A DNA stretch of 64,000 nt from Bacteroides sp. (lineage in GTDB: Bacteria; Bacteroidota; Bacteroidia; Bacteroidales; Bacteroidaceae). The stretch's first letter is position 1. Each line of letters opens with the position of its first letter. Shown here piece after piece: positions 43,155 through 52,912 of the stretch. The translations under genes were made by a program, and so were the position numbers. The notes under the pieces are model-generated. The model was given only the letters and a program-made list of their open reading frames with translations. It was not told the origin of the DNA and searched no databases. The DNA lies in NCBI RefSeq assembly GCF_030151085.1, contig NZ_JASLER010000005.1:1-64000 (forward strand), read 5' to 3'.

Positions 43155-44828
43155 TTAATTCATATTGCTTTCATTCCCCCAACCAGGATTTTGCTCCAAT
43201 ATACCGGCTGATAAATCAATTTGTGTCTTGGGTAATGGCATCAAGCCTTTGGTTACTTCCAAACGCTGTGAGATATCACCCATATCCATGCGAGTTTCGA
43301 CCATATTATCCAATACTTTTACACCATTCTGCTGGCTCAAAACTTGACCGGCAATACCCCAACGCAACAAGTCATAATAACGTAAACCTTCAAAAGCCAA
43401 TTCCCAACGCCGTTCATTACGTAATGCATCATCCGAATAACCGACAGGATCCAAGCCCACTCTTGCACGAACACGATTCAACGGAGAAGCATCCTTTTTC
43501 AGTTCGGCAGCCATCAGTAATACATCGGCAAAACGGATAATTACTAAATCTTGCGTATTATTCAACTGATAGTCTGAATCAATTTCCGGATAAAGAATAC
43601 GACTGTAGTTTACACTCTCACCTTCATCATTATAAGCATTAATAGCCATATATTTTTTCTGCCAATAACCGGTTTCGTTCATTTGTTTGTCGCATCCCCA
43701 AGCATAATCAGGCAATTCCTTTTCTACACTCAAAATAGAACCTTCACGACGAGGATCTTTCGAAGGCCATTCTTCCCACAATTTAGAATTAACAGTACCT
43801 ATTCCCCAACCAATGCCAAAAGGAAATATATCATCCAAACTAACCGGTTCGCGAGGAGACGAGTACAGGCAGACTTCGTTATTATACCAAGGATAATCCC
43901 ATGTAGCTTTTGAAGAATAACGAATGGCAAATACAGTTTCAACATTAGCACCTTCTTCACCTACCCATGATAAATCATAATCTTGTGCATATTTATAATC
44001 CTTCTTAGTATATTCATTACTATAAGGCCATAGATTTCTGAAGTCCCCTACCAAGTCATGTCCACTACTACTGATACAATCATCCAAATAACCTATAATA
44101 TCGTTTTTAGAGAGAGTACCTTCCAGTAATGGCATACTTTCTTGCTGATAATAACCGGTATAAAAGAGGTAAGCACGTGCCAGTAAAGCTTCGGCAGCCC
44201 ACTTGGTAGCACGACCTAACTCTGCATTACTTGAAGCACTATATCTGGTAGCAGGTAATTGCTCTATTGCCGTCTTCAAATCAGATGCAATCAAAGCATA
44301 AAGTTCTTCAGCCGTAGCACGCGGAGAATTCACAGGTTCAGTACTGGTTATCAAGGGAACCGTACCAAACAAACGACATAAATCAAAATAGAAATAAGCA
44401 CGTAGGAAATGGATTTGTCCTTCAAGTTTTTGACGTGCTCCTTCGTTTTCCCACACAATAGCATCCATCGAAGCAAAGAGCATATTGCAACGGTAAATAG
44501 CACGATAGGCTTGTTTCCATACATCAGCAAACATATTATCGTCCACTTTCTTCAATCTATCAACTGCATGCATACGACGGTCATCCGGTCCGCCACCGCC
44601 AAAACGATCGTCAGAAAGTAATTCGGCAGTGAGGAAGAAGCTCTGTCCGTCTTCTCCGGGAGTCATTTCGCGAAGTAACGCATACACTCCCGTTAACGCA
44701 GTTTCCGCATCCGCCGCACTTTTAGGGAAGTTGGAGTTATCTTTCTTTGTCAGATTTTCAGTATCCAGGAAGTTCTCGCAGCCCGTCAATAAAAGGGCTA
44801 TGATTGAATATATCCATATCTTTTTCAT
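43155..44828 (-). CDS. susD: SusD/RagB-family surface lipoprotein
   Basis: The 557-residue lipoprotein has lipobox LTGC (Cys 17) followed by ENFLDTE. N-terminal SAADAETALTGVYALL and TPR-like helices (LEGQIHFLRAYFYFDLCRLFGTVPLIT) precede the C-terminal SusD part (DLVIIRFADVLLMAAEL, LNRVRARVGLDP, ERRWELAFEGLRYYDLLRWG). SusD proteins cap the SusC channel and deliver oligosaccharides. The susC gene lies 12 bp upstream. Confidence 0.94.
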   Translation of the reverse strand: MKKIWIYSIIALLLTGCENFLDTENLTKKDNSNFPKSAADAETALTGVYALLREMTPGEDGQSFFLTAELLSDDRFGGGGPDDRRMHAVDRLKKVDDNMFADVWKQAYRAIYRCNMLFASMDAIVWENEGARQKLEGQIHFLRAYFYFDLCRLFGTVPLITSTEPVNSPRATAEELYALIASDLKTAIEQLPATRYSASSNAELGRATKWAAEALLARAYLFYTGYYQQESMPLLEGTLSKNDIIGYLDDCISSSGHDLVGDFRNLWPYSNEYTKKDYKYAQDYDLSWVGEEGANVETVFAIRYSSKATWDYPWYNNEVCLYSSPREPVSLDDIFPFGIGWGIGTVNSKLWEEWPSKDPRREGSILSVEKELPDYAWGCDKQMNETGYWQKKYMAINAYNDEGESVNYSRILYPEIDSDYQLNNTQDLVIIRFADVLLMAAELKKDASPLNRVRARVGLDPVGYSDDALRNERRWELAFEGLRYYDLLRWGIAGQVLSQQNGVKVLDNMVETRMDMGDISQRLEVTKGLMPLPKTQIDLSAGILEQNPGWGNESNMN

Positions 44829-44840
44829 AATACTCGTCTT

Positions 44841-47800
44841 TTAGAATTTAATATTAGCACCTACCATATAAGTTCTCGGACTTGGATAGAATCCTAAATC
44901 AATGCCCGATACCCAGTCTTGGTAGCCACCATAACCGATTTCAGGATCCATACCCGAATATCCGGTAATAGTGAATAGATTCTGAGCAGCTACATACAAG
45001 CGTAGTTGTTTCAGTGGCAGATTCTTGAACAGTTTTTTGAAATCATAACCGATTGTCAGGTTTTGCATACGCAAATAATCACCATTCTCCATAAAAAGAT
45101 CAGAGTTGAACTGCCAGTTGGAATGAGTACCCGAAGTCAGGCGAGGTATTTTATTAGAAGTGCCTTCACCATGCCAGCGACCAAAGATTTCTGAAGTATA
45201 ATTTTGACGGGTATAATCTACATACGAACGATAGGATTTCATAATTTGAGCACCAAAAGCACCGTTCATCGTCATACTGATATCAAAGCCTTTGTAAGAA
45301 GCACTCAGGCTTAAACCTAAATTATAGTCAGGATGCGGGTCACCAAGCATGCAACGATCATCGTCGTCAATCACACCGTTATGGTCATTGTCTACCCAAA
45401 TAACATCACCCGGACGGGCACCTTCTAACTTAGCTCCTTTATAATTAGCTATCTCTTCATCGGTTTGGAAGATACCGGCTGTTTTATATCCATAGAAGTA
45501 ACCGATAGGATAACCCACCTGCGCACGATACATTTCCGTTGTTTGGTTACTCAATACATTGTCATCACCATGAATGATACCTTCGGAGTTGGCGATACGT
45601 GTAACTTTATTCTTGTTATACGCAAGGTTCACGGTAGCACTATATTGGAAATCGGAAATGCGATCGTTCCAGTTCAATGATAATTCAAAACCTTGATTAC
45701 GAACATCACCACCATTGATGAAGGGTGCTCCTGTACCATATGTGTCAAGAACCGGTGCTGCAACCAGCCAGTCTTTAGTGTTCTTAATGTAATAATCGAA
45801 GTTAAGACCTAAGCGGTTATCCAAGAAGCGTGCGTCCAAACCAAAGTCAATCTGTTCGGAAGTTTCCCATGTCACGTCCTTATTAGCAAGAATATCAGGA
45901 AAAGCACCAGAGGAAACTACTGATTTATCCGGTCCGAAAGTATAATCAGCCCCACTGAATGCGATCGTAGAGAGATATTGGAAATTTGGAATATCCTGGT
46001 TACCATTTTGTCCCCAGCTAGCACGTATTTTCAAGAAATCCATCCATGATTTGGTTTGTTCCATGAAAGCTTCTTCAGATATTACCCAACCGGCAGATAC
46101 AGATGGGAAATATCCCCAACGTTTACCACGAGCAAATTTGGAAGAACCGTCGGCACGTATTACAGCTGTAGCCATATACTTGTTTGCATAGTCATAGTTT
46201 ACTCTGCCAAAGAAAGAAGCGAGCGAGTTCTTATCCCAAGGCGAGCCATGCAAAGTAGTACGGTTTGTTATAGCAGGAGTATTATTCAAATAAGCATGTT
46301 TAAAGTCGTTGAAAATGGAATTGATATTACTACCACTCATACTGTCACCCAATCCGTCTTTCTCAATGGACTGCCCCAGCAAAACTCCGATATTATGCTT
46401 AGCCAACTTAAAATCATAAGTCACCGTATTCTCCCATAGAATATTGCCACCTATCGACATATCTTGTGAGACACTATTATTATCATTGAATGTATTGCTT
46501 GCCAATTTATAAACCGGAGTAAAACTACGATAAGAATCCGCAGAGAATGTATATCCAAAGTTAGACTTCAACTTCAACCCTATAACAGGCTGTATCGTCA
46601 CGAACAGATTGCCCTGCAATGCATGGGATTTAGAGAGATTTTGTCCATTCGAATAATACATTTGTCCGATAGGATTAGCTTCACGAAGTTCCCAAGGAAT
46701 CGCATAATGATAATCACCATTCTTATCCTTATTTGGCAAGAAGGGGCTGGCGTGTAACATATTACGGATATCATTCGACCATGTATCACCAATAGCGATA
46801 CCACTTCTTTCACTATATGAATAGGTTATATTCTCACCGACCTTAATAATTTCTAGCTTTCCTTTTTTATACAAGGTATGTTCTGAATTAACACGCGCCG
46901 TATAACGCTTATAATTCGGCTGAATAGGAGCACCAAGAATACCTTCTTGTGAAGTATAAGCCAAACCGATAGAATAAACGGATTGCTCCGTACCTCCGGT
47001 AATGTTCAAAGCATGGTTCTGTATGGGTGCATCTTCATTACGAGACTCGTCCAGCCAGTTGGTACCCTTCCATGTACCATTCTTGATGGCTTCCCAATCT
47101 GGAACCATGGATGCATAATCATAGTCGGGTAACCCGTCCATCATACGTGCTTCACTCATAATCATGGCAAACTCTTGTGCATTCAGTAAATCAGGCATAC
47201 GATATACGTTCTGCACTCCGTAGTAACCATCGTATGATATTTCCGGTTTGCCTACCCTACCTTGTTTGGTAGTAACCAGAATAACACCATTAGCAGCACG
47301 TGATCCATAGATAGCTGCTGATGCAGCATCTTTCAATACGTCGATAGATTCAATATCCGCAGGATTCAGATTATTTATATCTCCTCCTGTCACACCGTCT
47401 ATAATATAAAGAGGTGTAGCCGAACCGGTTGTTCCCAATCCACGGATAGTAACCTTAAAACCTTCGCCGGGCATACCGGAGCTCTGAGTTATATTTACAC
47501 CCGGTGTCTGGCTTTGCAAAGCACCCAAGGCATTTACAGTATTCAGTTTGGCGATATTCTCACCTTTGACCTGAACTGTAGCTCCTGTCACCAATTTCTT
47601 TTTCTGTACACCATAGCCTACTACGACGACTTCATCCAATAATTCGTTGTCTTCTTTTAGTTCAATACGTAAAGGAGTATTAGCAGAAGTAACTTTAACA
47701 ACTTCGCTAGCATAACCCACATAACTTATAGATAATTCACAAGGTACGGGAACAGACAATGCAAATTGTCCATCCAGATCCGTAACTACACCATTATTCG

Positions 47801-47993
47801 TCCCCTTTTGGAGAACGTTTACCCCGATTAACGGTTCACCGTCTTTAGCGGAAACAACAGCACCGGTAATTCTGTGATTTGTTTGTGCCATCGCAGACAG
47901 ACAAACAAACAGCAATAAAAAACTGACAGATAAAAATGGTATCCGAACGGATACAGTTCTCTGCAAATCAGATAAGTTCTTTTTCCATTGCAT
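44841..47993 (-). CDS. susC: SusC/RagA-family TonB-linked outer-membrane transporter
   Basis: The protein has 1050 residues. Signal peptide ends near AMAQ; a carboxypeptidase-regulatory-like domain follows (ITGAVVSAKDGEPLIGVNV), then the TonB box/plug (LDEVVVVGYGVQKK, LYIIDGVTGGDINNLNPADIESIDVLKDAASAAIYG in part) and a 22-strand barrel. No STN domain is present, so regulation is not through a FecR-type factor; the XylR-like gene is the likely control. It is the first gene of the locus, behind a -7 box at 48076-48083. Confidence 0.95.
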   Translation of the reverse strand: MQWKKNLSDLQRTVSVRIPFLSVSFLLLFVCLSAMAQTNHRITGAVVSAKDGEPLIGVNVLQKGTNNGVVTDLDGQFALSVPVPCELSISYVGYASEVVKVTSANTPLRIELKEDNELLDEVVVVGYGVQKKKLVTGATVQVKGENIAKLNTVNALGALQSQTPGVNITQSSGMPGEGFKVTIRGLGTTGSATPLYIIDGVTGGDINNLNPADIESIDVLKDAASAAIYGSRAANGVILVTTKQGRVGKPEISYDGYYGVQNVYRMPDLLNAQEFAMIMSEARMMDGLPDYDYASMVPDWEAIKNGTWKGTNWLDESRNEDAPIQNHALNITGGTEQSVYSIGLAYTSQEGILGAPIQPNYKRYTARVNSEHTLYKKGKLEIIKVGENITYSYSERSGIAIGDTWSNDIRNMLHASPFLPNKDKNGDYHYAIPWELREANPIGQMYYSNGQNLSKSHALQGNLFVTIQPVIGLKLKSNFGYTFSADSYRSFTPVYKLASNTFNDNNSVSQDMSIGGNILWENTVTYDFKLAKHNIGVLLGQSIEKDGLGDSMSGSNINSIFNDFKHAYLNNTPAITNRTTLHGSPWDKNSLASFFGRVNYDYANKYMATAVIRADGSSKFARGKRWGYFPSVSAGWVISEEAFMEQTKSWMDFLKIRASWGQNGNQDIPNFQYLSTIAFSGADYTFGPDKSVVSSGAFPDILANKDVTWETSEQIDFGLDARFLDNRLGLNFDYYIKNTKDWLVAAPVLDTYGTGAPFINGGDVRNQGFELSLNWNDRISDFQYSATVNLAYNKNKVTRIANSEGIIHGDDNVLSNQTTEMYRAQVGYPIGYFYGYKTAGIFQTDEEIANYKGAKLEGARPGDVIWVDNDHNGVIDDDDRCMLGDPHPDYNLGLSLSASYKGFDISMTMNGAFGAQIMKSYRSYVDYTRQNYTSEIFGRWHGEGTSNKIPRLTSGTHSNWQFNSDLFMENGDYLRMQNLTIGYDFKKLFKNLPLKQLRLYVAAQNLFTITGYSGMDPEIGYGGYQDWVSGIDLGFYPSPRTYMVGANIKF

Positions 47994-48023
47994 AAGATTA
48001 AAATTTAGTGATTCATAATATCA

Positions 48024-48044
48024 CTTCGGTTGGTTAGACCGAAG
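48024..48044 (-). other. Stem-loop in the susC leader
   Basis: CTTCGGT (48024-48030) pairs with ACCGAAG (48038-48044) around a 7-nt loop, in the predicted ~76-nt leader of susC. It lacks a T-run, so it is not an obvious terminator; a regulatory or stabilising role is possible. Confidence 0.5.
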
Positions 48045-48075
48045 AATTTAATTTGCCAGACGTCTTTCGTAGTGG

Positions 48076-48083
48076 CAAAAATA
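48076..48083 (-). promoter_or_regulatory. -7 box of the polysaccharide locus
   Basis: TATTTTTG on the minus strand matches TAnnTTTG, 83 bp upstream of the susC ATG. Confidence 0.6.
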
Positions 48084-48148
48084 TGAAATCAACAATAATA
48101 ATCATGCTCCTTTTGCGTATCTAAATCCTCACTTTGCGCAAAACAATA

Positions 48149-48913
48149 TTAAATCATAGTAAATTGCAAATGTTTATCCGTGCTACTCTTTTCATCAAAT
48201 TCGAATCCTTCCCAAACAAAACTTTTCAAATCTTCAGGATTCTCTATACGGTTTTTAATGATGAAACGTACCATTTCTCCACGGTTCATTTTAGTATATA
48301 TAACTATAGTCTTGAGCTCTCCCCCTTTCCATACCTGGAATTCGGGAGTAATAACACGCACTTCTTGTTCCACCCGTTTCCAGTCGAACAAATTCTGCAT
48401 CTCACCACTGGCTAGATTGACAAGTATGCCACCCTGACGTTTGATTTCTGCAATGAAATAATCGGTTAATATAGGTTTCCAATAATCAAACATAGAGCTA
48501 CCTCCTTTTTCAGGCAGACGTACATCGCCTTCCAGGCGATAAGGTTTGATGCCATCCAACGGACGGAGTAATCCGTAAAGAAAAGAAGTGATACGTAGAT
48601 GATCTTGCGCATAATAAAAATCATCCGTCGTGAAGTCTTTGAGAAGAATCCGCTTATAAACAGCGCCAGTATAAGCACAGATTGCCGGCATGACATGATT
48701 ATCTTCCGAACAAAAATCATGGTAACGCAAGCGATTTTCAGCAGCTATCTTCGGATTCACACGCAGTAGTTTTTCCAGCTCACCTGCCGAGTACTGGGAC
48801 ATTTCCAATGCAGTTTGCACAGCATTCGCTTCAAACTCAGGAATCGTAACTTCGGGTACAACAGTTATGCAACGCGAAGTCATAGTCTTTGCACAGGAAA
48901 TAAAAGTGAGCAT
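48149..48913 (-). CDS. yaaA: Peroxide-stress protein YaaA (DUF328/UPF0246)
   Basis: The 254-residue protein matches the YaaA family throughout: MLTFISCAKTM at the N-terminus, AICAYTGAVYKRILLKDFTTDD, LRITSFLYGLLRPLDGIKPYRLE, LVNLASGEMQNLFDW and the basic end KMNRGEMVRFIIKNRI. In E. coli YaaA limits free iron and DNA damage during peroxide stress. It has its own -7 box and is not part of the polysaccharide locus. Confidence 0.93.
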   Translation of the reverse strand: MLTFISCAKTMTSRCITVVPEVTIPEFEANAVQTALEMSQYSAGELEKLLRVNPKIAAENRLRYHDFCSEDNHVMPAICAYTGAVYKRILLKDFTTDDFYYAQDHLRITSFLYGLLRPLDGIKPYRLEGDVRLPEKGGSSMFDYWKPILTDYFIAEIKRQGGILVNLASGEMQNLFDWKRVEQEVRVITPEFQVWKGGELKTIVIYTKMNRGEMVRFIIKNRIENPEDLKSFVWEGFEFDEKSSTDKHLQFTMI

Positions 48914-48942
48914 AATCTTCTATAATAAATGGTTTAGTTCTA

Positions 48943-48950
48943 CAAAAGTA
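48943..48950 (-). promoter_or_regulatory. -7 box of yaaA
   Basis: TACTTTTG on the minus strand matches TAnnTTTG, 30 bp upstream of the ATG. Confidence 0.65.
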
Positions 48951-49157
48951 CAGAAAAAGTCTGTTCCAAAGAAGAATATCTACCGAACTATTTTCATATC
49001 AATAAGGTTACATACTTCTAAAAAAGTTTTTCTATTCTTTTCATACACGTTTCAAGAGTTTTTCATACCTTTACAGCTTGTTGGAGAATAGTGCCTATTT
49101 CCGTACTTACCCCCTTCTCCAGCACCTTGAGACGAAGAAAGAAAAATAATATATAAA

Positions 49158-50873
49158 ATGACTCACAAATGGAATTATCAACCCATTACATCCGAACAGG
49201 CAGAAATAAGCCAACAACTGGCCCAAGATCTGGGAATTAGCCCGATACTTGGGGGATTGCTGGTGGGGAGGGGAATAACGACGGCAGTTAATGCCCGGAA
49301 GTTTTTCCGTCCGCAACTACCGGATCTATACGACCCATTCCTTATGAAAGATATGGATGTGGCCGTAGAGCGCCTGAATAAGGCAATGGGAAAAAAAGAG
49401 CGCATTCTGGTTTATGGAGATTATGATGTAGACGGTACTACTGCAGTAGCACTAGTTTACAAGTTTATTCAACAGTTCTATTCGAACATTGACTACTACA
49501 TCCCCGACCGTTACAACGAAGGGTACGGGGTTTCAAACAAAGGGGTAGACTACGCCGCTGAAACCGGTGTAGGTTTGATTATCGTATTAGATTGCGGCAT
49601 CAAAGCAGTCGATGAAATTGCGTATGCCAAAGAGAAAGGTATCGATTTCATCATTTGCGATCATCATGTACCCGATGAAGTGTTGCCTCCTGCTGTAGCT
49701 ATCCTCAACGCTAAACGTGTAGATAATACATATCCATACGAACACCTTTCCGGTTGCGGTGTAGGCTTCAAGTTTATGCAGGCTTTTGCTATTAGTAATG
49801 GCATTGAATTTCACCATCTAATTCCTTTATTAGATTTACTTGCCGTAAGTATCGCTTCGGATATCGTACCTATTATGGGGGAAAACCGTATCCTCGCTTA
49901 CCACGGACTGAAACAACTGAATAGCAATCCCAGTGTAGGTTTGAAAGCCATTATCGACGTTTGCGGATTGACGGAAAAAGAAATTACAGTAAGCGATATA
50001 GTGTTTAAGATCGGTCCTCGCATCAATGCTTCCGGACGCATCCAGAATGGAAAAGAAGCCGTTGACTTACTGACTGAGAAAGACTTCTCGCTAGCTCTGG
50101 AGAAAGCCGGTCAAATAAACCAATACAACGAAACCCGCAAAGACCTCGATAAAAGCATGACCGAAGAAGCCAATCAGATTGTCACCGATCTTGAAGGGCT
50201 TGCCGATCGCCGTTCCATTGTGATATACAACGAAGACTGGCACAAAGGCGTTATCGGTATTGTTGCATCCCGTCTGACCGAAGTTTACTATCGACCGGCA
50301 GTTGTACTGACACGTACAGACAACATGGCAACTGGTTCTGCCCGTTCTGTTTCAGGTTTTGATGTTTACAAAGCAATTGAGTACTGCCGCGATCTGTTGG
50401 AAAACTTCGGAGGGCACACGTATGCCGCCGGCCTTTCTATGAAAGTAGAAAACGTACAGAAATTCACAGAACGCTTCGAAGAGTTTGTTTCACAAAACAT
50501 ATTACCCGAACAGACCAGTGCAGTGATTGATATCAATGCCGAAATCGACTTCAGAGATATTACTCCGAAATTCTTTAGTGACTTGAAGAAATTCAATCCT
50601 TTCGGTCCTGACAATATAAAACCGGTATTCTGTACGCACAATGTTTACGATTACGGCACTAGTAAAGTAGTGGGACGTGATCAGGAACATATCAAGCTAG
50701 AACTGGTAGACAACAAATCGAACAATGTTATGAACGGCATTGCCTTCGGACAAAGTTCGCATGTACGCTTTATCAAATCCAAACGTTCATTCGATATCTG
50801 CTACACCATCGAAGAGAATACCCACAAACGGGGAGAAGTGCAGTTGCAGATTGAGGATATTAAACCGAATTAG
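49158..50873 (+). CDS. recJ: Single-stranded-DNA-specific exonuclease RecJ
   Basis: The 571-residue protein has the DHH phosphoesterase core with VYGDYDVDGTTAVAL, IVLDCGIKAVDE and IICDHHVPDE, then KIGPRINASGRI. The DHHA1-type part includes GGHTYAAGLSM, and an OB-like C-terminal domain ends the protein (VVGRDQEHIKLELVD). RecJ degrades single-stranded DNA 5' to 3' in recombination and mismatch repair. A near-consensus -7 box TACCTTTA lies at 49066-49073. recQ follows in the same direction, a functional pairing. Confidence 0.95.
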   Translation: MTHKWNYQPITSEQAEISQQLAQDLGISPILGGLLVGRGITTAVNARKFFRPQLPDLYDPFLMKDMDVAVERLNKAMGKKERILVYGDYDVDGTTAVALVYKFIQQFYSNIDYYIPDRYNEGYGVSNKGVDYAAETGVGLIIVLDCGIKAVDEIAYAKEKGIDFIICDHHVPDEVLPPAVAILNAKRVDNTYPYEHLSGCGVGFKFMQAFAISNGIEFHHLIPLLDLLAVSIASDIVPIMGENRILAYHGLKQLNSNPSVGLKAIIDVCGLTEKEITVSDIVFKIGPRINASGRIQNGKEAVDLLTEKDFSLALEKAGQINQYNETRKDLDKSMTEEANQIVTDLEGLADRRSIVIYNEDWHKGVIGIVASRLTEVYYRPAVVLTRTDNMATGSARSVSGFDVYKAIEYCRDLLENFGGHTYAAGLSMKVENVQKFTERFEEFVSQNILPEQTSAVIDINAEIDFRDITPKFFSDLKKFNPFGPDNIKPVFCTHNVYDYGTSKVVGRDQEHIKLELVDNKSNNVMNGIAFGQSSHVRFIKSKRSFDICYTIEENTHKRGEVQLQIEDIKPN

Positions 50874-50877
50874 AAGA

Positions 50878-50908
50878 GTGGTAGAGTGATTGACCATCAC
50901 TCTACCAC
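50878..50908 (+). other. 12-bp perfect hairpin between recJ and recQ
   Basis: GTGGTAGAGTGA (50878-50889) pairs perfectly with TCACTCTACCAC (50897-50908). There is no T-run afterwards, so it may be an mRNA-processing or partial termination element. It lies just upstream of the recQ start. Confidence 0.7.
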
Positions 50909-50913
50909 CCCTT

Positions 50914-52827
50914 ATGACTCCCATCACCATGTACCAAGAGATTCTAAAGCAATATTGGGGCTATGACAACTTCCGTGGTATACAGGAAGACATTATCAAT
51001 AGTATAGGTGAGGGAAAAGACACTTTAGGATTAATGCCTACAGGTGGCGGAAAATCCATCACTTTCCAAGTACCGGCGCTTGCTAAAGAGGGATTATGCA
51101 TTGTTATTACTCCTTTGATTGCTTTGATGAAGGATCAGGTACAAAACTTGAAAAAGCGTGGCATTAAAGCACTTGCCATCTACTCGGGAATGAGCAGGCA
51201 AGAAATTATTATTACGCTGGAAAATTGTATCTTCGGCAACTTCAAGTTCCTCTATATCTCCCCCGAACGACTGGATACAGAAATCTTCCGTACGAAATTG
51301 CAGAAAATGAATGTCTGCATGATTACTGTGGATGAAAGTCATTGTATATCACAGTGGGGCTACGACTTCCGCCCTGCCTACCTTAAAATAGCAGAAATAC
51401 GAGAATTATTGCCCGGAGTACCCGTGCTTGCATTAACAGCTACCGCTACTCCGGCAGTGGTAAAAGATATTCAGGCCCGATTACACTTTCGTGAAGAGAA
51501 CGTATTCCGCATGAGCTTTGAGCGCACAAACCTTGCTTATATTGTTCGCAGCACAGAAAATAAGACAGGGGAGCTATTGCATATCTTGCGCCGTATGTCC
51601 GGCAGTGCCATTATTTATGTACGCAACCGTCGCCGTACCAAAGAAATCACCGAACTGTTACATAACGAAGATATTACCGCAGACTTTTATCATGCCGGAT
51701 TGGACAATGCGACCAAAGACATTCGCCAACAACGCTGGCAAACGGGTGAAAGTCGCGTTATGGTAGCTACCAATGCCTTTGGCATGGGCATCGATAAACC
51801 GGATGTACGCATCGTTATTCATCTCGACCTACCGGATTCCATAGAAGCTTATTTCCAGGAAGCGGGTCGTGCCGGACGCGACGGGCAAAAAGCATACGCA
51901 GTGATTCTTTATGCCAAATCGGACAAAACAACTCTTCATAAGCGTATTCCGGATACTTTTCCTGAGAAAGATTATATAAAAGAAGTATACGAGCACCTGC
52001 AATACTATTACCAAATGGCAATGGGCGACGGACAAGATTGTGTTCGCGAATTTAATATAGAAGACTTTTGCCGGAAATTCAAATATTTCCCGGTTCCTGT
52101 TAATAGTGCTTTGAAAATACTTACGCAAGCAGGTTATCTGGAATATACAGACGAGCAGGATAATGCTTCACGCTTACTTTTCACAATCCGGCGGGACGAA
52201 CTCTACAAATTACGGGAAATGGGTGAGAATATGGACAAACTCATTCAAAGCGTATTGCGTTCTTATACCGGAGTATTCACCGATTTTGCTTTCATCAATG
52301 AAGACTCGCTTGCCGTACGTACCGGACTTACTCGCAAACAAGTATATGATTCACTTATCCAACTTGCAAAATTGCGAATAGTCAGCTATATTCCACAAAA
52401 GAAGACACCTTATATTATATACACGCGCGAACGAGTCGAGATGCGGCACCTCCAAATCCCCCGTAGCGTATATGAAGAACGCAAAGAACGGTACGAAAAG
52501 AGAATAAGTGCTATACTGGACTATGCAACCAACGACACCGTATGCCGTAGCCGCATGTTATTACGTTATTTCGGAGAAAAGAACGAGCACAACTGCGGAC
52601 AGTGTGATACCTGCATCAGTTTAAAGAGTAAAGAAGTTCGCGAGCAACTATCTCCTAAAGAACTCACCGAGAAGATACTTCACCTTTTATCCCAGCAAAT
52701 AATGTCTCCGGGCACCTTGGCTGAGCACTTGTCTATAGAAAAAGAACCTTTAATCGATCTGTTGCATGAGTTATTGGATAAAGGGCAAGTAATTGCTGTC
52801 GACGGAATGCTGCAAATAAAAAAATAA
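50914..52827 (+). CDS. recQ: ATP-dependent DNA helicase RecQ
   Basis: The longer frame begins with TTG inside the hairpin, so the ATG at 50914 (or 50929) is preferred. The protein has ~637 residues. Motif I is PTGGGKS, motif II VDESHCISQWGYDFRPAY, motif III LTATATP, and the second RecA domain has IIYVRNRRRT, HAGLD and QEAGRAGRDG. A zinc-binding module (YFGEKNEHNCGQCDTC) and a winged-helix end follow; there is no obvious HRDC domain. RecQ unwinds DNA 3' to 5' in recombination and fork repair. Confidence 0.95.
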   Translation: MTPITMYQEILKQYWGYDNFRGIQEDIINSIGEGKDTLGLMPTGGGKSITFQVPALAKEGLCIVITPLIALMKDQVQNLKKRGIKALAIYSGMSRQEIIITLENCIFGNFKFLYISPERLDTEIFRTKLQKMNVCMITVDESHCISQWGYDFRPAYLKIAEIRELLPGVPVLALTATATPAVVKDIQARLHFREENVFRMSFERTNLAYIVRSTENKTGELLHILRRMSGSAIIYVRNRRRTKEITELLHNEDITADFYHAGLDNATKDIRQQRWQTGESRVMVATNAFGMGIDKPDVRIVIHLDLPDSIEAYFQEAGRAGRDGQKAYAVILYAKSDKTTLHKRIPDTFPEKDYIKEVYEHLQYYYQMAMGDGQDCVREFNIEDFCRKFKYFPVPVNSALKILTQAGYLEYTDEQDNASRLLFTIRRDELYKLREMGENMDKLIQSVLRSYTGVFTDFAFINEDSLAVRTGLTRKQVYDSLIQLAKLRIVSYIPQKKTPYIIYTRERVEMRHLQIPRSVYEERKERYEKRISAILDYATNDTVCRSRMLLRYFGEKNEHNCGQCDTCISLKSKEVREQLSPKELTEKILHLLSQQIMSPGTLAEHLSIEKEPLIDLLHELLDKGQVIAVDGMLQIKK

Positions 52828-52832
52828 TTCAT

Positions 52833-52840
52833 TACTTTTG
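52833..52840 (+). promoter_or_regulatory. -7 box of the TPR gene
   Basis: TACTTTTG matches TAnnTTTG, 72 bp upstream of the ATG, directly after the recQ stop. Confidence 0.65.
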
Positions 52841-52912
52841 CCACCGAGATGTGGTTTATCCCCCTTCTCTCCTTTTTTTAATTTTTAATTCATAATTTTC
52901 AATATACTACGT

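Noticed and set aside
50890..50913. TTG-started longer RecQ
   Set aside because: The TTG lies in the loop of the recJ-recQ hairpin, and ATG codons follow at 50914 and 50929.
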